NCBI RefSeq assembly: GCF_001941965.1
Contig: NZ_MKZO01000008.1
Coordinates: forward strand, 1 to 64,000
DNA length: 64,000 nt
Source: Pseudomonas putida
GTDB lineage: Bacteria; Pseudomonadota; Gammaproteobacteria; Pseudomonadales; Pseudomonadaceae
Reading direction: 5' to 3'
Made by a program: the position numbers and the translations under genes
Shown: positions 1 through 9,084 of the stretch, piece after piece
Layout of the letters: each line of letters opens with the position of its first letter
Numbering within the stretch: position 1 is the first letter of the stretch
The notes under the pieces: model-generated
Told to the model about the DNA's origin: nothing
Databases searched by the model: none
The model's input: only the letters and a program-made list of their open reading frames with translations

Positions 1-55
1 TGTGTTAGGCCTGCCGCCAGCGTTCAATCTGAGCCATGATCAAACTCTTCAGTTC
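1..55 (-). rRNA. rrs: 16S ribosomal RNA, 5' end only (partial)
   Basis: Read on the minus strand, positions 55 to 1 start GAACTGAAGAGTTTGATCAT and run on through the universal 16S 5' sequence to GGCAGGCCTAACACA. This is the conserved 27F-primer region of bacterial 16S rRNA. The gene continues off the left edge. The mature 5' end is placed at 55 by comparison with remembered Pseudomonas 16S; a shift of one to a few bases is possible. Confidence 0.97.
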
Positions 56-253
56 AATACTGCTTGGGTTTTGAGAAAACCCTAAACTTGGCTCAGCAAT
101 CTCAAAATGAACTATTTCGATTTCTCGCATAGTCACTTGTGATGCTGATAATCTTTCTGACTATCAGTCCATTATCACAAGCACCCACACGAATTGCTTG
201 ATTCAGTTGTTAAAGAGCGGTGGCTGAAGCCTTTCGCTTCAACCGAGGCGCGC
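56..253 (-). promoter_or_regulatory. rrn leader with boxA antitermination site
   Basis: This is the transcribed leader between the nearest rrn promoter and the 16S 5' end. At 208-219 the minus strand reads CGCTCTTTAACA, the boxA element at which Nus factors assemble the rRNA antitermination complex. The AT-rich stretch between boxA and the 16S should hold the upstream strand of the RNase III processing stem, whose partner lies outside the window. A short open frame at 194-454 is not a gene. Confidence 0.85.
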
Positions 254-281
254 ATTCTACGCTTTCCTCAGAGCCTGTCAA
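254..281 (-). promoter_or_regulatory. rrn promoter 3, nearest to 16S (sigma70)
   Basis: On the minus strand there is a perfect -35 TTGACA (281-276), a 16-bp spacer and -10 TAGAAT (259-254). A GC-rich discriminator (GCGCGCC) follows, the usual mark of stringent, ppGpp/DksA-controlled rRNA promoters. Transcription should start near 246. Confidence 0.88.
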
Positions 282-363
282 GCGTTTATTTTGAAGTTTT
301 TCAGAATTTGTCTTTGAACTTCAACCTCTTGACTCGCTGCGATCTCTCGTTAGCGGGAGGCGA

Positions 364-391
364 ATTCTACAGCGTTACAACCTGCTGTCAA
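364..391 (-). promoter_or_regulatory. rrn promoter 2 (sigma70)
   Basis: On the minus strand there is a -35 TTGACA (391-386), a 16-bp spacer and -10 TAGAAT (369-364), followed by TCGCCTCCCGC as discriminator. The -35 and -10 hexamers and the spacer length are the same as in promoter 3, which suggests an old tandem duplication. Confidence 0.85.
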
Positions 392-506
392 CCACCTTTT
401 TCAACCGCTTTCGGAGAAGACCGAAACACTTCCGATACTATCTTGAACATCTAACTCGTTGAATCTCAAGGAGTTTTCCGTTCCGACTGCGCCGGAAGTG
501 GGGCGA

Positions 507-534
507 ATTATAGAGAAACTAAATGGGGCGTCAA
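507..534 (-). promoter_or_regulatory. rrn promoter 1, farthest upstream, with UP-like AT tract
   Basis: On the minus strand there is a -35 TTGACG (534-529), a 16-bp spacer and the consensus -10 TATAAT (512-507), then TCGCCCC as a GC-rich discriminator. Upstream of the -35, positions 535-560 are AT-rich and suit an UP element contacted by the RNA polymerase alpha subunits. It lies only about 70 bp beyond the stop codon of gcdG, which reads the same way. Confidence 0.87.
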
Positions 535-579
535 GCATTAATTTGAAATTGATTCAAATCAGTCCTGACGCCCCCTTTT

Positions 580-597
580 GCCTCTATATATAGAGGC
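580..597. repeat. Perfect 18-bp palindrome between gcdG and the rrn promoters
   Basis: GCCTCTATATATAGAGGC reads the same on both strands and lies 6 bp past the gcdG stop codon. It lacks the U-tract of a classical intrinsic terminator. A second, longer-range stem is possible between 525-533 (GGGGCGTCA) and 566-574 (TGACGCCCC), and one arm overlaps the -35 of rrn promoter 1. Likely roles are gcdG transcript end formation or insulation of the rrn promoters. Confidence 0.7.
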
Positions 598-603
598 CGG
601 CGC

Positions 604-1824
604 TCAAAGCACTCCAGCCTCACGCAGTTGCTGGATAGCCTCGGCCTCAAGGCCCAGGACCCCAGCCAGGATCTGCTCGGTATGCTCGCCCAGCAGCGGC
701 GGCGCATTGCGGTACTCCACCGGCGTTTCCGAAAGCCGGATCGGACTGGCCACCTGCGGAACGGTCCCGGCCAGCGGATGGGGTATATCGATAGCCAGCC
801 CGCGGGCCTGCACCTGCGGATCGGCAAACATCTGCGCCAGATCATTGATCGGCCCACAAGGCACGCCCGCCAGCTCCAGCTGACTGACCCACTCGGCCGT
901 GGTCTTGAACACCGTGGCCTGGCGAATCAGCGGAATCAGCTCGGCCCGGTTCGCCACCCGCAGCTTGTTGGTGGCGAAGCGCGGATCGTCCGCCCACTGC
1001 GGCTGACCGGCCACCTCGGCAAACTTGCGGAATTGCCCATCGTTACCCACGGTCAGGATGAAATCTCCATCCGCAGTAGGAAAGTCCTGATAAGGCACGA
1101 TGTTCGGATGCGCATTCCCCAGCCGACGCGGCGGTGTACCGGTGGTGAGGTAGTTCATCGCCTGGTTGGCCAGGCACGCCACCTGCACATCCAGCAAGGC
1201 CATGTCGATATGCTGCCCGCCGCCATGCTGATCACGATGGGCGAGGGCGGCAAGGATCGCCACCGTCGAATACAGCCCGGTCAGGATATCCGTCAGCGCC
1301 ACCCCGACCTTCACCGGCCCGGCCCCATCCTCACCTTCCGGACGCCCGGTCAGGCTCATCAGACCGCCCAGCCCCTGGATCATGAAGTCATACCCGGCGC
1401 GCTTGGCATAAGGACCGGTCTGACCGAAACCGGTAATGGAGCAATAGATCAGGTTCGGATTGATCTGACGGAGGCTTTCGTAGTCCAGCCCATAGGCAGC
1501 CAGGCCACCCACCTTGAAGTTCTCGATGACCACATCGGACTTCGCCGCCAGCTCACGCACCAGCTTCTGACCCTCGGCCTGGGTGAAGTCGATGGTCACC
1601 GACCGCTTGTTGCGGTTGGCCGACAGGTAGTAAGCCGCCTCGCTGGTGTTCTCGCCGCTGCTGTCTTTAAGGAAGGGCGGCCCCCAGGCGCGGGTATCGT
1701 CCCCGCTGCCTGGCCGCTCGACCTTGATGACCTCAGCCCCCAGATCCGCAAGGATCTGACCGGACCAGGGCCCGGCCAGTACCCGCGACAGATCCAGGAC
1801 CCGCAGATGAGAAAGCGCGCCCAT
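604..1824 (-). CDS. gcdG: Family III (CaiB/BaiF) CoA-transferase, probable succinyl-CoA:glutarate CoA-transferase
   Basis: A 406-aa class III CoA-transferase. It opens with the family's MGALSHLRVLDLSRVLAGPW and has LGAEVIKVERPGSGDDTR at about 28-45. The catalytic aspartate is expected in VALTDILTGLYS (about D179). It lies 14 bp downstream of glutaryl-CoA dehydrogenase on the same strand. The PAO1 pair PA0446-PA0447 has the same arrangement, so the likely role is activation of glutarate (from lysine via 5-aminovalerate) to glutaryl-CoA. The open frame continues upstream inside gcdH; the ATG at 1824 is chosen because it starts the conserved family sequence. Family is certain, substrate is inferred from context. 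Confidence 0.9.
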   Translation of the reverse strand: MGALSHLRVLDLSRVLAGPWSGQILADLGAEVIKVERPGSGDDTRAWGPPFLKDSSGENTSEAAYYLSANRNKRSVTIDFTQAEGQKLVRELAAKSDVVIENFKVGGLAAYGLDYESLRQINPNLIYCSITGFGQTGPYAKRAGYDFMIQGLGGLMSLTGRPEGEDGAGPVKVGVALTDILTGLYSTVAILAALAHRDQHGGGQHIDMALLDVQVACLANQAMNYLTTGTPPRRLGNAHPNIVPYQDFPTADGDFILTVGNDGQFRKFAEVAGQPQWADDPRFATNKLRVANRAELIPLIRQATVFKTTAEWVSQLELAGVPCGPINDLAQMFADPQVQARGLAIDIPHPLAGTVPQVASPIRLSETPVEYRNAPPLLGEHTEQILAGVLGLEAEAIQQLREAGVL

Positions 1825-1838
1825 GGACTGTCTCCTTA

Positions 1839-3020
1839 TTAATAGAAGGCCTGGATGCCGGTCTGCGCACGACCGAGGATCAGCGCATGCACGTCGTGGG
1901 TGCCTTCGTAGGTGTTGACCACCTCGAGGTTGACCAGGTGACGGGCTACGCCGAACTCGTCGGAGATGCCGTTGCCACCCAGCATGTCCCGGGCCAGGCG
2001 CGCGATGTCCAGGGCCTTGCCGCAAGAGTTGCGTTTCATGATCGAAGTGATCTCCACCGCTGCCGTGCCTTCGTCCTTCATCCGCCCCAGGCGCAGGCAG
2101 CCCTGCAGGCCCAGGGTGATCTCGGTCTGCATGTCGGCCAGCTTCTTCTGGATCAGCTGGTTCGCCGCCAGCGGGCGACCGAATTGCTGACGGTCCAGGG
2201 TGTATTGGCGTGCGGTGTGCCAGCAAGCTTCGGCGGCACCCAGGGCCCCCCAGGAGATGCCATAGCGCGCCGAGTTCAGGCAGGTGAACGGACCTTTCAG
2301 GCCACGCACATCCGGGAAGATGTTCTCTTCCGGCACGAAGACGTTGTCCATGACGATCTCGCCGGTGATCGACGCCCGCAGGCCGACCTTGCCGTGGATC
2401 GCCGGAGCGCTCAGGCCCTGCCAGCCTTTCTCCAGCACGAAGCCGCGGATATCGCCGGCATCGTCCTTGGCCCAGACCACGAAGACATCGGCGATCGGGC
2501 TGTTGGTGATCCACATCTTGGCGCCGCTCAGGCGGTAGCCGCCATCCACTTTCTTCGCACGGGTGATCATCGAGCCCGGGTCGGAACCATGGTTAGGCTC
2601 GGTCAGACCGAAGCAGCCGATCCACTCGCCACTGGCCAGCTTCGGCAGGTATTTCTGTTTCTGTGCTTCAGTACCAAACTCATTGATCGGCACCATCACC
2701 AGCGAGGACTGCACGCTCATCATCGAGCGGTAGCCGGAGTCGATACGCTCCACTTCACGGGCGATCAGGCCGTAGCACACGTAGTTCAAGCCGCTGCCGC
2801 CGTACTGCTCGGGAATGGTCGCGCCCAGCAGGCCGACTTCACCCATTTCGCGGAAGATCGCAGGATCGGTCTGTTCATGACGGAAGGCTTCCAGCACACG
2901 GGGCGCCAGCTTGTCCTGGGCGAAGCTGTAGGCGCTGTCACGCACCATGCGCTCCTCTTCGGTGAGCTGCTGATCCAGGAGCAGCGGGTCGATCCAGTTG
3001 AAGCTTGCTTTGCCGGCCAT
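1839..3020 (-). CDS. gcdH: Glutaryl-CoA dehydrogenase
   Basis: A 393-aa FAD-dependent acyl-CoA dehydrogenase that oxidises and decarboxylates glutaryl-CoA to crotonyl-CoA, passing electrons to ETF. The FAD-binding segment [15 protein letters not shown] and the substrate-site motif [16 protein letters not shown] near the C-terminus (catalytic Glu about residue 372) are present, and length and sequence match GcdH throughout. The start ATG at 3020 gives the usual [13 protein letters not shown]; the frame stays open further upstream without conservation. It is first in the gcdH-gcdG operon and divergent from the LysR gene gcdR across about 160 bp. Confidence 0.95.
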   Translation of the reverse strand: MAGKASFNWIDPLLLDQQLTEEERMVRDSAYSFAQDKLAPRVLEAFRHEQTDPAIFREMGEVGLLGATIPEQYGGSGLNYVCYGLIAREVERIDSGYRSMMSVQSSLVMVPINEFGTEAQKQKYLPKLASGEWIGCFGLTEPNHGSDPGSMITRAKKVDGGYRLSGAKMWITNSPIADVFVVWAKDDAGDIRGFVLEKGWQGLSAPAIHGKVGLRASITGEIVMDNVFVPEENIFPDVRGLKGPFTCLNSARYGISWGALGAAEACWHTARQYTLDRQQFGRPLAANQLIQKKLADMQTEITLGLQGCLRLGRMKDEGTAAVEITSIMKRNSCGKALDIARLARDMLGGNGISDEFGVARHLVNLEVVNTYEGTHDVHALILGRAQTGIQAFY

Positions 3021-3184
3021 GTGGGAATCCTCGAAGTAGGAAAGGAATGATTTTTGTCGTGCATTGATCCTAGGCCCGAACGGGCAGGGCGACAAACGAG
3101 GATTCCGCAACCTCTTGTGCTAATTTCTCACTTCGTAATGGTGTCGAAGGCCATTTCATAGCCTGATTAGTGAGGTTGACGTAT

Positions 3185-4099
3185 ATGCGGCGCAAGATCC
3201 CCAGCACCACGGCCCTGGTCTGCTTCGAGGCCGCAGCGCGCCACGAGAGCTTTACCAAGGCGGCGCAGGAACTGTCGCTGACCCAGGGCGCCGTCTGTCG
3301 GCAGATCGGCGGGCTGGAGGAGTTTCTCAATGTCGAGCTGTTCCGCCGCTCGCGCCGCGGGGTGAAGCTCACCGAAGCCGGCCTGTCCTACAGCCGCCGG
3401 GTGGCGACCCAGCTCGATGCCGTGGAACGCGACACCCTGTCGGTCATGGGCCAGCAGGGCGCCAATGTGATCGAACTGGCGGTGGTGCCCACCTTCGGCA
3501 CCCAGTGGCTGCTGCCGCGCCTGAAGGATTTCCAGCAACGCCACCCGGAGGTCACGGTCAACCTGACCAACCGCACCCGTCCCTTCCTGTTCGCCGACAC
3601 CAGCTTCGATGCCGCCATCTACTTCGGGGACGCTGACTGGTCCGGCACGCAATCCCACAGGTTGATGGGGGAAAATCCGGTCCCGGTGTGCAGTCCGTCG
3701 CTTTTGGGCAAGCACGGCAAGCTCGACCCGCAGATCATTGCCCAGCTCCCCCTGCTGCAACAGACCACTCGGCCCTATGCCTGGCGCCAGTGGTTCAACA
3801 GCCTGGAGATGAACGTCGCCAGGGACATGACAGGCCCGCGCTATGAACTATTCTCGATGTTGGCCCAGGCGGCTATGCACGACATGGGCGTCGCACTGAT
3901 CCCGCCGTTCCTGATCCAGCGCGAACTGGAGGAGGGCAGGCTGGTAATCGCCAACTCCCACGGGCTGTCCAGCATCAAGGCGTATTACCTGATGATCCCG
4001 GAAAGAAAGGTCGAATCGGCCTCCCTGCGCGCTTTCCGCGATTGGCTGGTGACCGAGGCACAGCGCTATGCCGCGGCGCACAAGGACCAAAGGGACTAG
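3185..4099 (+). CDS. gcdR: LysR-family regulator of glutarate catabolism
   Basis: A 304-aa LysR-type regulator in the GcvA/AmpR-like branch. An N-terminal winged helix (STTALVCFEAAARHESFTKAAQELSLTQGAVCRQI) is followed by a substrate-binding domain (about 90-300). Its position divergent from gcdHG mirrors PAO1 PA0448 and implies it senses glutarate or glutaryl-CoA and activates that operon. ATG 3185 is preferred over an in-frame GTG at 3170 because TGAGG at 3171-3175 is well placed as its ribosome binding site and the protein then begins MRRKIPST. The C-terminal tail is charged. Confidence 0.88.
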   Translation: MRRKIPSTTALVCFEAAARHESFTKAAQELSLTQGAVCRQIGGLEEFLNVELFRRSRRGVKLTEAGLSYSRRVATQLDAVERDTLSVMGQQGANVIELAVVPTFGTQWLLPRLKDFQQRHPEVTVNLTNRTRPFLFADTSFDAAIYFGDADWSGTQSHRLMGENPVPVCSPSLLGKHGKLDPQIIAQLPLLQQTTRPYAWRQWFNSLEMNVARDMTGPRYELFSMLAQAAMHDMGVALIPPFLIQRELEEGRLVIANSHGLSSIKAYYLMIPERKVESASLRAFRDWLVTEAQRYAAAHKDQRD

Positions 4100-4515
4100 C
4101 TGACCCGGTAGTCAATTAAATTGAACACCTACAGATATAAGGAAATGTCGCAGTTGCGACAACTGTTTTGGTCGCTCGAAAAAAGCCCTACAACCCCAGT
4201 GTTTACGGGGCTTTAACCCTCAAAAACGACCTATTTCGTCCTCTCCACGAAAATTGTCAGAAAATTTTTAAAAATTCTCCTAATGTCGCTAAAGCCCGTG
4301 CTTGGCGGGCTTGAGCCTGTCCGTTGCGACATGTGGTCACAGGGTGACTTGTAGTTTCGATAAAGTTTCCATTCAGAACCCATTGAAGCGATCCGGGATC
4401 GCTTGCAAAATGCCGCGCCCCGCCTCTTTCAGGCGGGATCGTGCTGATCGGCCGCCCCAGACGCACCATCCGTAGTGCGCTGGTTCAACAACAAAGATCA
4501 CGCAGGAGAAATGAC
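4100..4515 (+). promoter_or_regulatory. gcdR-pntAA intergenic region with nested palindromes and leader hairpins
   Basis: A 416-bp gene-free stretch. It holds a 7+2+7 palindrome TGTCGCAGTTGCGACA (4146-4161) and an imperfect stem near 4180-4216 (AAAGCCC...GGGGCTTT) whose run of T lies on the minus strand. Then come an AT-rich patch (4255-4275), a 7-bp stem AAGCCCG/CGGGCTT (4292-4312), a perfect 19-bp palindrome AAGCGATCCGGGATCGCTT (4386-4404) and a 7-bp hairpin (4419-4437) shortly before the pntAA ribosome binding site. No convincing sigma70 promoter was recognised. The structures may be the gcdR terminator, an operator and a pnt leader. Confidence 0.5.
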
Positions 4516-5637
4516 GTGCACATTGGTGTTCCTCTCGAAACGCAGACGGGCGAAACACGGGTCGCTGCCACTCCCGAAACCATCAAGAAACTGGTGGGCC
4601 AGGGTCATCAGGTCACTGTCGAGCGCGGAGCCGGCGTCAATGCCAGCATTCCGGACAGTGCCTACGAGGCAGTCGGGGCCGTACTTGGAAGCGCCGCCGA
4701 TGCGTTTGGCGCGCAACTGGTCCTCAAGGTCGTAGCGCCCAACGACAGCGAACTGGGCCAGATCAAGAGCGGTGCGGTGCTTGCCGGCATGCTCAATCCG
4801 TTCAACAACGAGCTCATCGCCAAGATGGCCGAACGCGGCATCACCGCCTTCGCCCTCGAAGCCGCGCCGCGCACTTCCCGGGCCCAGAGCCTGGACGTGC
4901 TGTCCTCGCAGGCCAACATTGCCGGTTACAAGGCGGTGTTGCTGGCTGCTCACCACTATCCACGCTTCATGCCGATGCTGATGACTGCCGCCGGCACGGT
5001 GAAAGCCGCCCGCGTGCTGATTCTCGGTGCCGGTGTGGCCGGCCTGCAGGCCATCGCCACGGCCAAGCGCCTGGGTGCGGTGATCGAGGCGTCGGACGTG
5101 CGCCCGGCGGTGAAGGAGCAGATCGAGTCCCTCGGTGCCAAGTTCATCGATGTGCCGTACGAGACCGACGAGGAGCGCGACTGCGCCGTGGGCGTCGGCG
5201 GTTATGCCCGGCCCATGCCGGCCAGCTGGATGCAACGCCAGGCCCAGGCCGTGCATGAGCGCGCCAAACAGGCCGATATCGTCATCACCACCGCGCTGAT
5301 CCCGGGCCGCAAGGCACCGACCCTGCTCAGCGCGGAGACCGTGGCGCAGATGAAGCCCGGCTCGGTGGTCATCGACCTCGCCGCGGCCCAGGGCGGCAAC
5401 TGCCCACTGACCGTCGCCGACCAGGTCGTCATCGAGAACGGCGTGACCATCGTCGGCCCGACCAACCTGCCGGCCCAGGTCGGCGCGGACGCCTCGGCGC
5501 TGTACGCCCGCAACCTGCTGGACTTCATGAAGCTGCTGTTCGACAAGGACGGCGCGCTGACGATCAACCTCGAAGACGACATCGTCGCCGCGTGCCTGAT
5601 GTGCCGCGACGGCCAGGTCATCCGCAAGAACGGATAA
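4516..5637 (+). CDS. pntAA: NAD(P) transhydrogenase subunit alpha part 1
   Basis: A 373-aa NAD(H)-binding domain I of the proton-translocating transhydrogenase, which transfers hydride between NADH and NADP+ using the proton gradient. The family start [25 protein letters not shown] and the dinucleotide fold [20 protein letters not shown] (about 170-190) are clear. The frame is open from 4441, but translation most likely begins at GTG 4516, which has AGGAGAA at 4503-4509 and starts the conserved sequence. The membrane part is encoded separately (pntAB), the usual split form in pseudomonads and alpha-proteobacteria. First gene of pntAA-AB-B. Confidence 0.95.
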   Translation: MHIGVPLETQTGETRVAATPETIKKLVGQGHQVTVERGAGVNASIPDSAYEAVGAVLGSAADAFGAQLVLKVVAPNDSELGQIKSGAVLAGMLNPFNNELIAKMAERGITAFALEAAPRTSRAQSLDVLSSQANIAGYKAVLLAAHHYPRFMPMLMTAAGTVKAARVLILGAGVAGLQAIATAKRLGAVIEASDVRPAVKEQIESLGAKFIDVPYETDEERDCAVGVGGYARPMPASWMQRQAQAVHERAKQADIVITTALIPGRKAPTLLSAETVAQMKPGSVVIDLAAAQGGNCPLTVADQVVIENGVTIVGPTNLPAQVGADASALYARNLLDFMKLLFDKDGALTINLEDDIVAACLMCRDGQVIRKNG

Positions 5638-5648
5638 GGAGCAGGGCA

Positions 5649-5966
5649 ATGGAAGACATGCTGATTTCCCACGGCGTCTATAACCTGATCATCTTCGTGC
5701 TGGCGATCTATGTCGGCTACCACGTGGTCTGGAACGTCACGCCTGCGCTGCACACCCCGCTGATGGCGGTGACCAACGCCATTTCCGCGATCGTCATCGT
5801 CGGCGCCATGCTCGCCGCCGCCCTGACCGTCACCCCGCTGGGCAAGACCATGGGCACCCTCGCGGTGGCCCTGGCGGCGGTCAACGTGTTCGGTGGATTC
5901 CTCGTCACCCGGCGCATGCTGGAGATGTTCAAGAAGAAGGCCGCGAAGGCTGAGGGGCAGAAGTAA
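5649..5966 (+). CDS. pntAB: NAD(P) transhydrogenase subunit alpha part 2
   Basis: A 105-aa membrane protein that supplies the domain II helices corresponding to the C-terminus of E. coli PntA. About three to four hydrophobic segments are visible ([35 protein letters not shown], and [22 protein letters not shown]), followed by a Lys-rich tail. It starts 11 bp after pntAA with AAGGAGC as ribosome binding site and ends 2 bp before pntB, so the three are translated from one transcript. Confidence 0.95.
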   Translation: MEDMLISHGVYNLIIFVLAIYVGYHVVWNVTPALHTPLMAVTNAISAIVIVGAMLAAALTVTPLGKTMGTLAVALAAVNVFGGFLVTRRMLEMFKKKAAKAEGQK

Positions 5967-5968
5967 AG

Positions 5969-7405
5969 ATGAGCATGAACCTGGTAACACTTCTCTACCT
6001 GGTGGCGTCGGTCTGCTTCATCCAGGCCCTGAAAGGCCTGTCGCACCCGACCACCTCCCGTCGCGGCAACCTGTTCGGCATGCTCGGCATGGCCCTGGCG
6101 GTGTTCACCACCGTCGGCCTGATCTACAAGCTGGGCGCCGAGCTGGCCACTGATGGCATCGCCTATGTGCTGGTCGGCCTGCTGGTCGGCGGCAGCGCCG
6201 GGGCGATCATGGCCAAGCGCGTGGAAATGACCAAGATGCCGGAGCTGGTGGCGTTCATGCACAGCATGATCGGCCTGGCTGCGGTGTTCATCGCCATTGC
6301 CGCCGTGGTCGAACCGCAGTCCCTGGGCATCGTCAGCGCCATCAGCGACCCGATCCCGACCGGCAACCGCCTGGAGCTGTTCCTCGGCGCAGCCATCGGT
6401 GCGGTGACCTTCTCCGGTTCGGTGATCGCCTTCGGCAAGCTCTCCGGCAAGTACAAGTTCCGCCTGTTCCAGGGCGCACCGGTACAGTTCGCCGGGCAGC
6501 ACAAGCTGAACCTGGTGCTGGGCCTGGCCACCATCGGCCTCGGCCTGGTGTTCACCTTCACCGGCAACTACACCGCCTTTGCCGTGATGCTGGCCCTGGC
6601 CTTCGTCATGGGCGTGCTGATCATCATCCCGATCGGCGGCGCCGACATGCCGGTGGTGGTGTCGATGCTCAACAGTTACTCGGGCTGGGCGGCGGCCGGT
6701 ATCGGCTTCTCGCTGAACAACTCGATGCTGATCATCGCCGGCTCGCTGGTGGGTTCGTCCGGTGCCATCCTCTCGTACATCATGTGCAAGGCGATGAACC
6801 GTTCCTTCTTCAATGTAATCCTCGGCGGATTCGGCGGTGCGGCGGATGCCGGCGGCCCGGCGGGAGCACAGGAAGCGCGCCCGGTGAAGTCCGGCTCCGC
6901 CGACGACGCCACCTTCCTGCTGAGCAACGCCGACACCGTGATCATCGTGCCCGGCTACGGCCTGGCGGTGGCCCGTGCCCAGCACGCGCTGAAGGAACTG
7001 ACCGAGAAGCTGACCCACGCTGGCGTGACCGTGAAGTACGCGATCCACCCGGTGGCCGGTCGCATGCCCGGACATATGAACGTACTCCTGGCGGAAGCCG
7101 AAGTGCCGTATGACCAGGTGTTCGAGATGGAGGACATCAACTCCGAGTTCGGCCAGGCCGACGTGGTCCTGGTGCTGGGCGCCAACGACGTGGTCAACCC
7201 GGCGGCGAAGAACGATCCGAAGTCGCCGATCGCCGGCATGCCGATCCTCGAGGCCTTCAAGGCCAAGACCATCATCGTCAACAAGCGCTCGATGGCCAGC
7301 GGCTATGCCGGCCTGGACAACGAACTGTTCTACCTCGACAAGACCATGATGGTCTTCGGCGATGCCAAGAAGGTCATCGAGGACATGGTCAAGGCCGTCG
7401 AATAA
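5969..7405 (+). CDS. pntB: NAD(P) transhydrogenase subunit beta
   Basis: A 478-aa protein. Its N-terminal two thirds is polytopic membrane sequence forming the proton channel with PntAB, and its C-terminal domain III (from about 300) binds NADP(H). The domain III motifs VIIVPGYGLAVARAQHALKEL and HPVAGRMPGHMNVLLAEA are intact, as is VVLVLGANDVVNPAAKNDPKSPIAGMPI. Length is normal for PntB. It is last in the operon and is followed by a strong intrinsic terminator. The complex acts in the inner membrane to make NADPH. Confidence 0.97.
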   Translation: MSMNLVTLLYLVASVCFIQALKGLSHPTTSRRGNLFGMLGMALAVFTTVGLIYKLGAELATDGIAYVLVGLLVGGSAGAIMAKRVEMTKMPELVAFMHSMIGLAAVFIAIAAVVEPQSLGIVSAISDPIPTGNRLELFLGAAIGAVTFSGSVIAFGKLSGKYKFRLFQGAPVQFAGQHKLNLVLGLATIGLGLVFTFTGNYTAFAVMLALAFVMGVLIIIPIGGADMPVVVSMLNSYSGWAAAGIGFSLNNSMLIIAGSLVGSSGAILSYIMCKAMNRSFFNVILGGFGGAADAGGPAGAQEARPVKSGSADDATFLLSNADTVIIVPGYGLAVARAQHALKELTEKLTHAGVTVKYAIHPVAGRMPGHMNVLLAEAEVPYDQVFEMEDINSEFGQADVVLVLGANDVVNPAAKNDPKSPIAGMPILEAFKAKTIIVNKRSMASGYAGLDNELFYLDKTMMVFGDAKKVIEDMVKAVE

Positions 7406-7425
7406 CCGCCTTTTCCCGCTGTGAC

Positions 7426-7460
7426 AAAAAGCCCCGGTTCGGCAACGACCGGGGCTTTTT
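7426..7460 (+). terminator. Intrinsic terminator of the pnt operon
   Basis: A 13-bp stem AAAAAGCCCCGGT / ACCGGGGCTTTTT with a 9-base loop, ending in a T run, 20 bp after the pntB stop codon. The symmetric A and T runs would let it also work on the minus strand. Confidence 0.92.
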
Positions 7461-7582
7461 CATGCCCGGCCTGCCGACGGAAGGCTCTATTTCAGGGCTT
7501 CACCTACGACCTTGGTCGTGGGACGAGTCTTTGGGAAAGCAATAGACTGCGCTCCTGGTTTCAATACCCGAGATAACAATCC

Positions 7583-9076
7583 ATGTACCGTGATCGTATT
7601 CGCTTGTCCTCGCTGCACAGTAAAGTCATGAGCGCCGCCGATGCCGCCGGCCTGATCGAGGACGGCATGACCGTCGGCATGAGCGGTTTCACCCGTGCCG
7701 GTGAAGCCAAGGCCGTTCCCCACGCACTGGCCGAGCGCGCCAAACAGTCGCCGCTGAAGATCAGCCTGATGACCGGCGCCAGCCTGGGCAACGACCTCGA
7801 CAAGGAACTGACCGAAGCCGGCGTCCTGGCGCGGCGCATGCCGTTCCAGGTGGACAGCACCCTGCGCAAGGCGATCAACGACGGCAAGGTGATGTTCATC
7901 GACCAGCACCTGTCGGAAACCGTCGAGCAACTGCGCAACCAGCAGCTCAAGCTGCCGGACATCGCGGTCATCGAGGCGGTGGCGATCACTGAACAAGGCC
8001 ATATCGTGCCGACCACCTCGGTCGGCAACTCGGCGAGCTTCGCCATCTTCGCCAAGCAGGTGATCATCGAGATCAACATGGCGCACAACGCCAACCTCGA
8101 AGGCCTGCACGACATCTATATCCCGACCTACCGTCCGACCCGTACGCCGATCCCGCTGGTGAAGGTCGACGACCGCATCGGCAGCACCGCGATCCCGATC
8201 GACCCGGCGAAGATCGTCGGCATCGTCATCACCGAGCAGGCCGACTCGCCGTCCACCGTGACGCCGCCGGACGAAGAAACCCAGGGCATCGCCAACCACC
8301 TGATCAACTTCCTTAAAGAGGAAGTGGCGGCAGGGCGCATGACCAACAAGCTCGGCCCGCTGCAGGCCGGCATCGGCAACATCGCCAACGCAGTGATGTG
8401 CGGCCTGATCGAGTCGCCGTTCGAAGAGCTGACCATGTACTCCGAAGTGCTGCAGGACTCGACCTTCGACCTGATCGACGCCGGCAAGCTGAGCTTCGCC
8501 TCGGGCAGCTCGATCACCCTGTCGAGCCGGCGCAATGCCGACGTGTTCGGCAACCTCGAGCGCTACAAGGACAAGCTGGTGCTGCGCCCGCAGGAAATCT
8601 CCAACCACCCTGAAGTGGTCCGTCGCCTGGGCATCATCGGCATCAACACCGCGCTGGAGTTCGACCTGTACGGCAACGTCAACTCCACCCACGTCTGCGG
8701 CACGCGGATGATGAACGGCATCGGCGGCTCGGGCGACTTCGCCCGCAACGCGCACCTGGCCATCTTCGTCACCAAGTCGATCGCCAAGGGCGGTGCGATT
8801 TCCAGCGTGGTGCCGATGGTCAGCCACGTCGACCACACCGAGCACGATGTGGACATCCTCGTCACCGAGCAGGGCCTGGCCGACCTGCGCGGCCTGGCAC
8901 CACGCGAGCGGGCCCGGGCGATCATCGACAACTGTGTGCACCCGAGCTACCGCGACGCGCTGAATGACTACTTCACCCGCGCCTGCGAACGTGGTGGTCA
9001 CACCCCGCATATCCTGCGAGAAGCCCTCGTCTGGCATGAAAACCTGGAAGAAACCGGGCGCATGCTGGCCGTTTAA
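7583..9076 (+). CDS. Acetyl-CoA hydrolase/transferase family protein (probable acetate:succinyl-CoA transferase)
   Basis: A 497-aa class I CoA-transferase of the Cat1/AarC/acetyl-CoA hydrolase family (PAO1 PA5445 type). The N-terminal DGMTVGMSGFTRAGEAKAVPHAL binds CoA. The central GPLQAGIGNIANAVMCGL and the glycine-rich IGGSGDFARNAHLAIFVTKS are family signatures, and the active-site Glu is expected in FEELTMYSEVLQD. Such enzymes move CoA between succinyl-CoA and acetate, or hydrolyse acetyl-CoA, to balance acetate and propionate metabolism. It stands alone between the pnt terminator and a 16-bp inverted repeat. Family is certain, preferred acceptor unknown. Confidence 0.92.
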   Translation: MYRDRIRLSSLHSKVMSAADAAGLIEDGMTVGMSGFTRAGEAKAVPHALAERAKQSPLKISLMTGASLGNDLDKELTEAGVLARRMPFQVDSTLRKAINDGKVMFIDQHLSETVEQLRNQQLKLPDIAVIEAVAITEQGHIVPTTSVGNSASFAIFAKQVIIEINMAHNANLEGLHDIYIPTYRPTRTPIPLVKVDDRIGSTAIPIDPAKIVGIVITEQADSPSTVTPPDEETQGIANHLINFLKEEVAAGRMTNKLGPLQAGIGNIANAVMCGLIESPFEELTMYSEVLQDSTFDLIDAGKLSFASGSSITLSSRRNADVFGNLERYKDKLVLRPQEISNHPEVVRRLGIIGINTALEFDLYGNVNSTHVCGTRMMNGIGGSGDFARNAHLAIFVTKSIAKGGAISSVVPMVSHVDHTEHDVDILVTEQGLADLRGLAPRERARAIIDNCVHPSYRDALNDYFTRACERGGHTPHILREALVWHENLEETGRMLAV

Positions 9077-9084
9077 CCCGCGAA

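Noticed and set aside
194..454. An 86-aa open frame in the rrn leader
   Set aside because: It runs antisense through two rrn promoters and boxA and has no ribosome binding site.
4180..4216. A candidate intrinsic terminator for gcdR
   Set aside because: The stem is interrupted, and the strong T run lies on the minus strand, where no gene needs it. It was kept only as part of the intergenic description.
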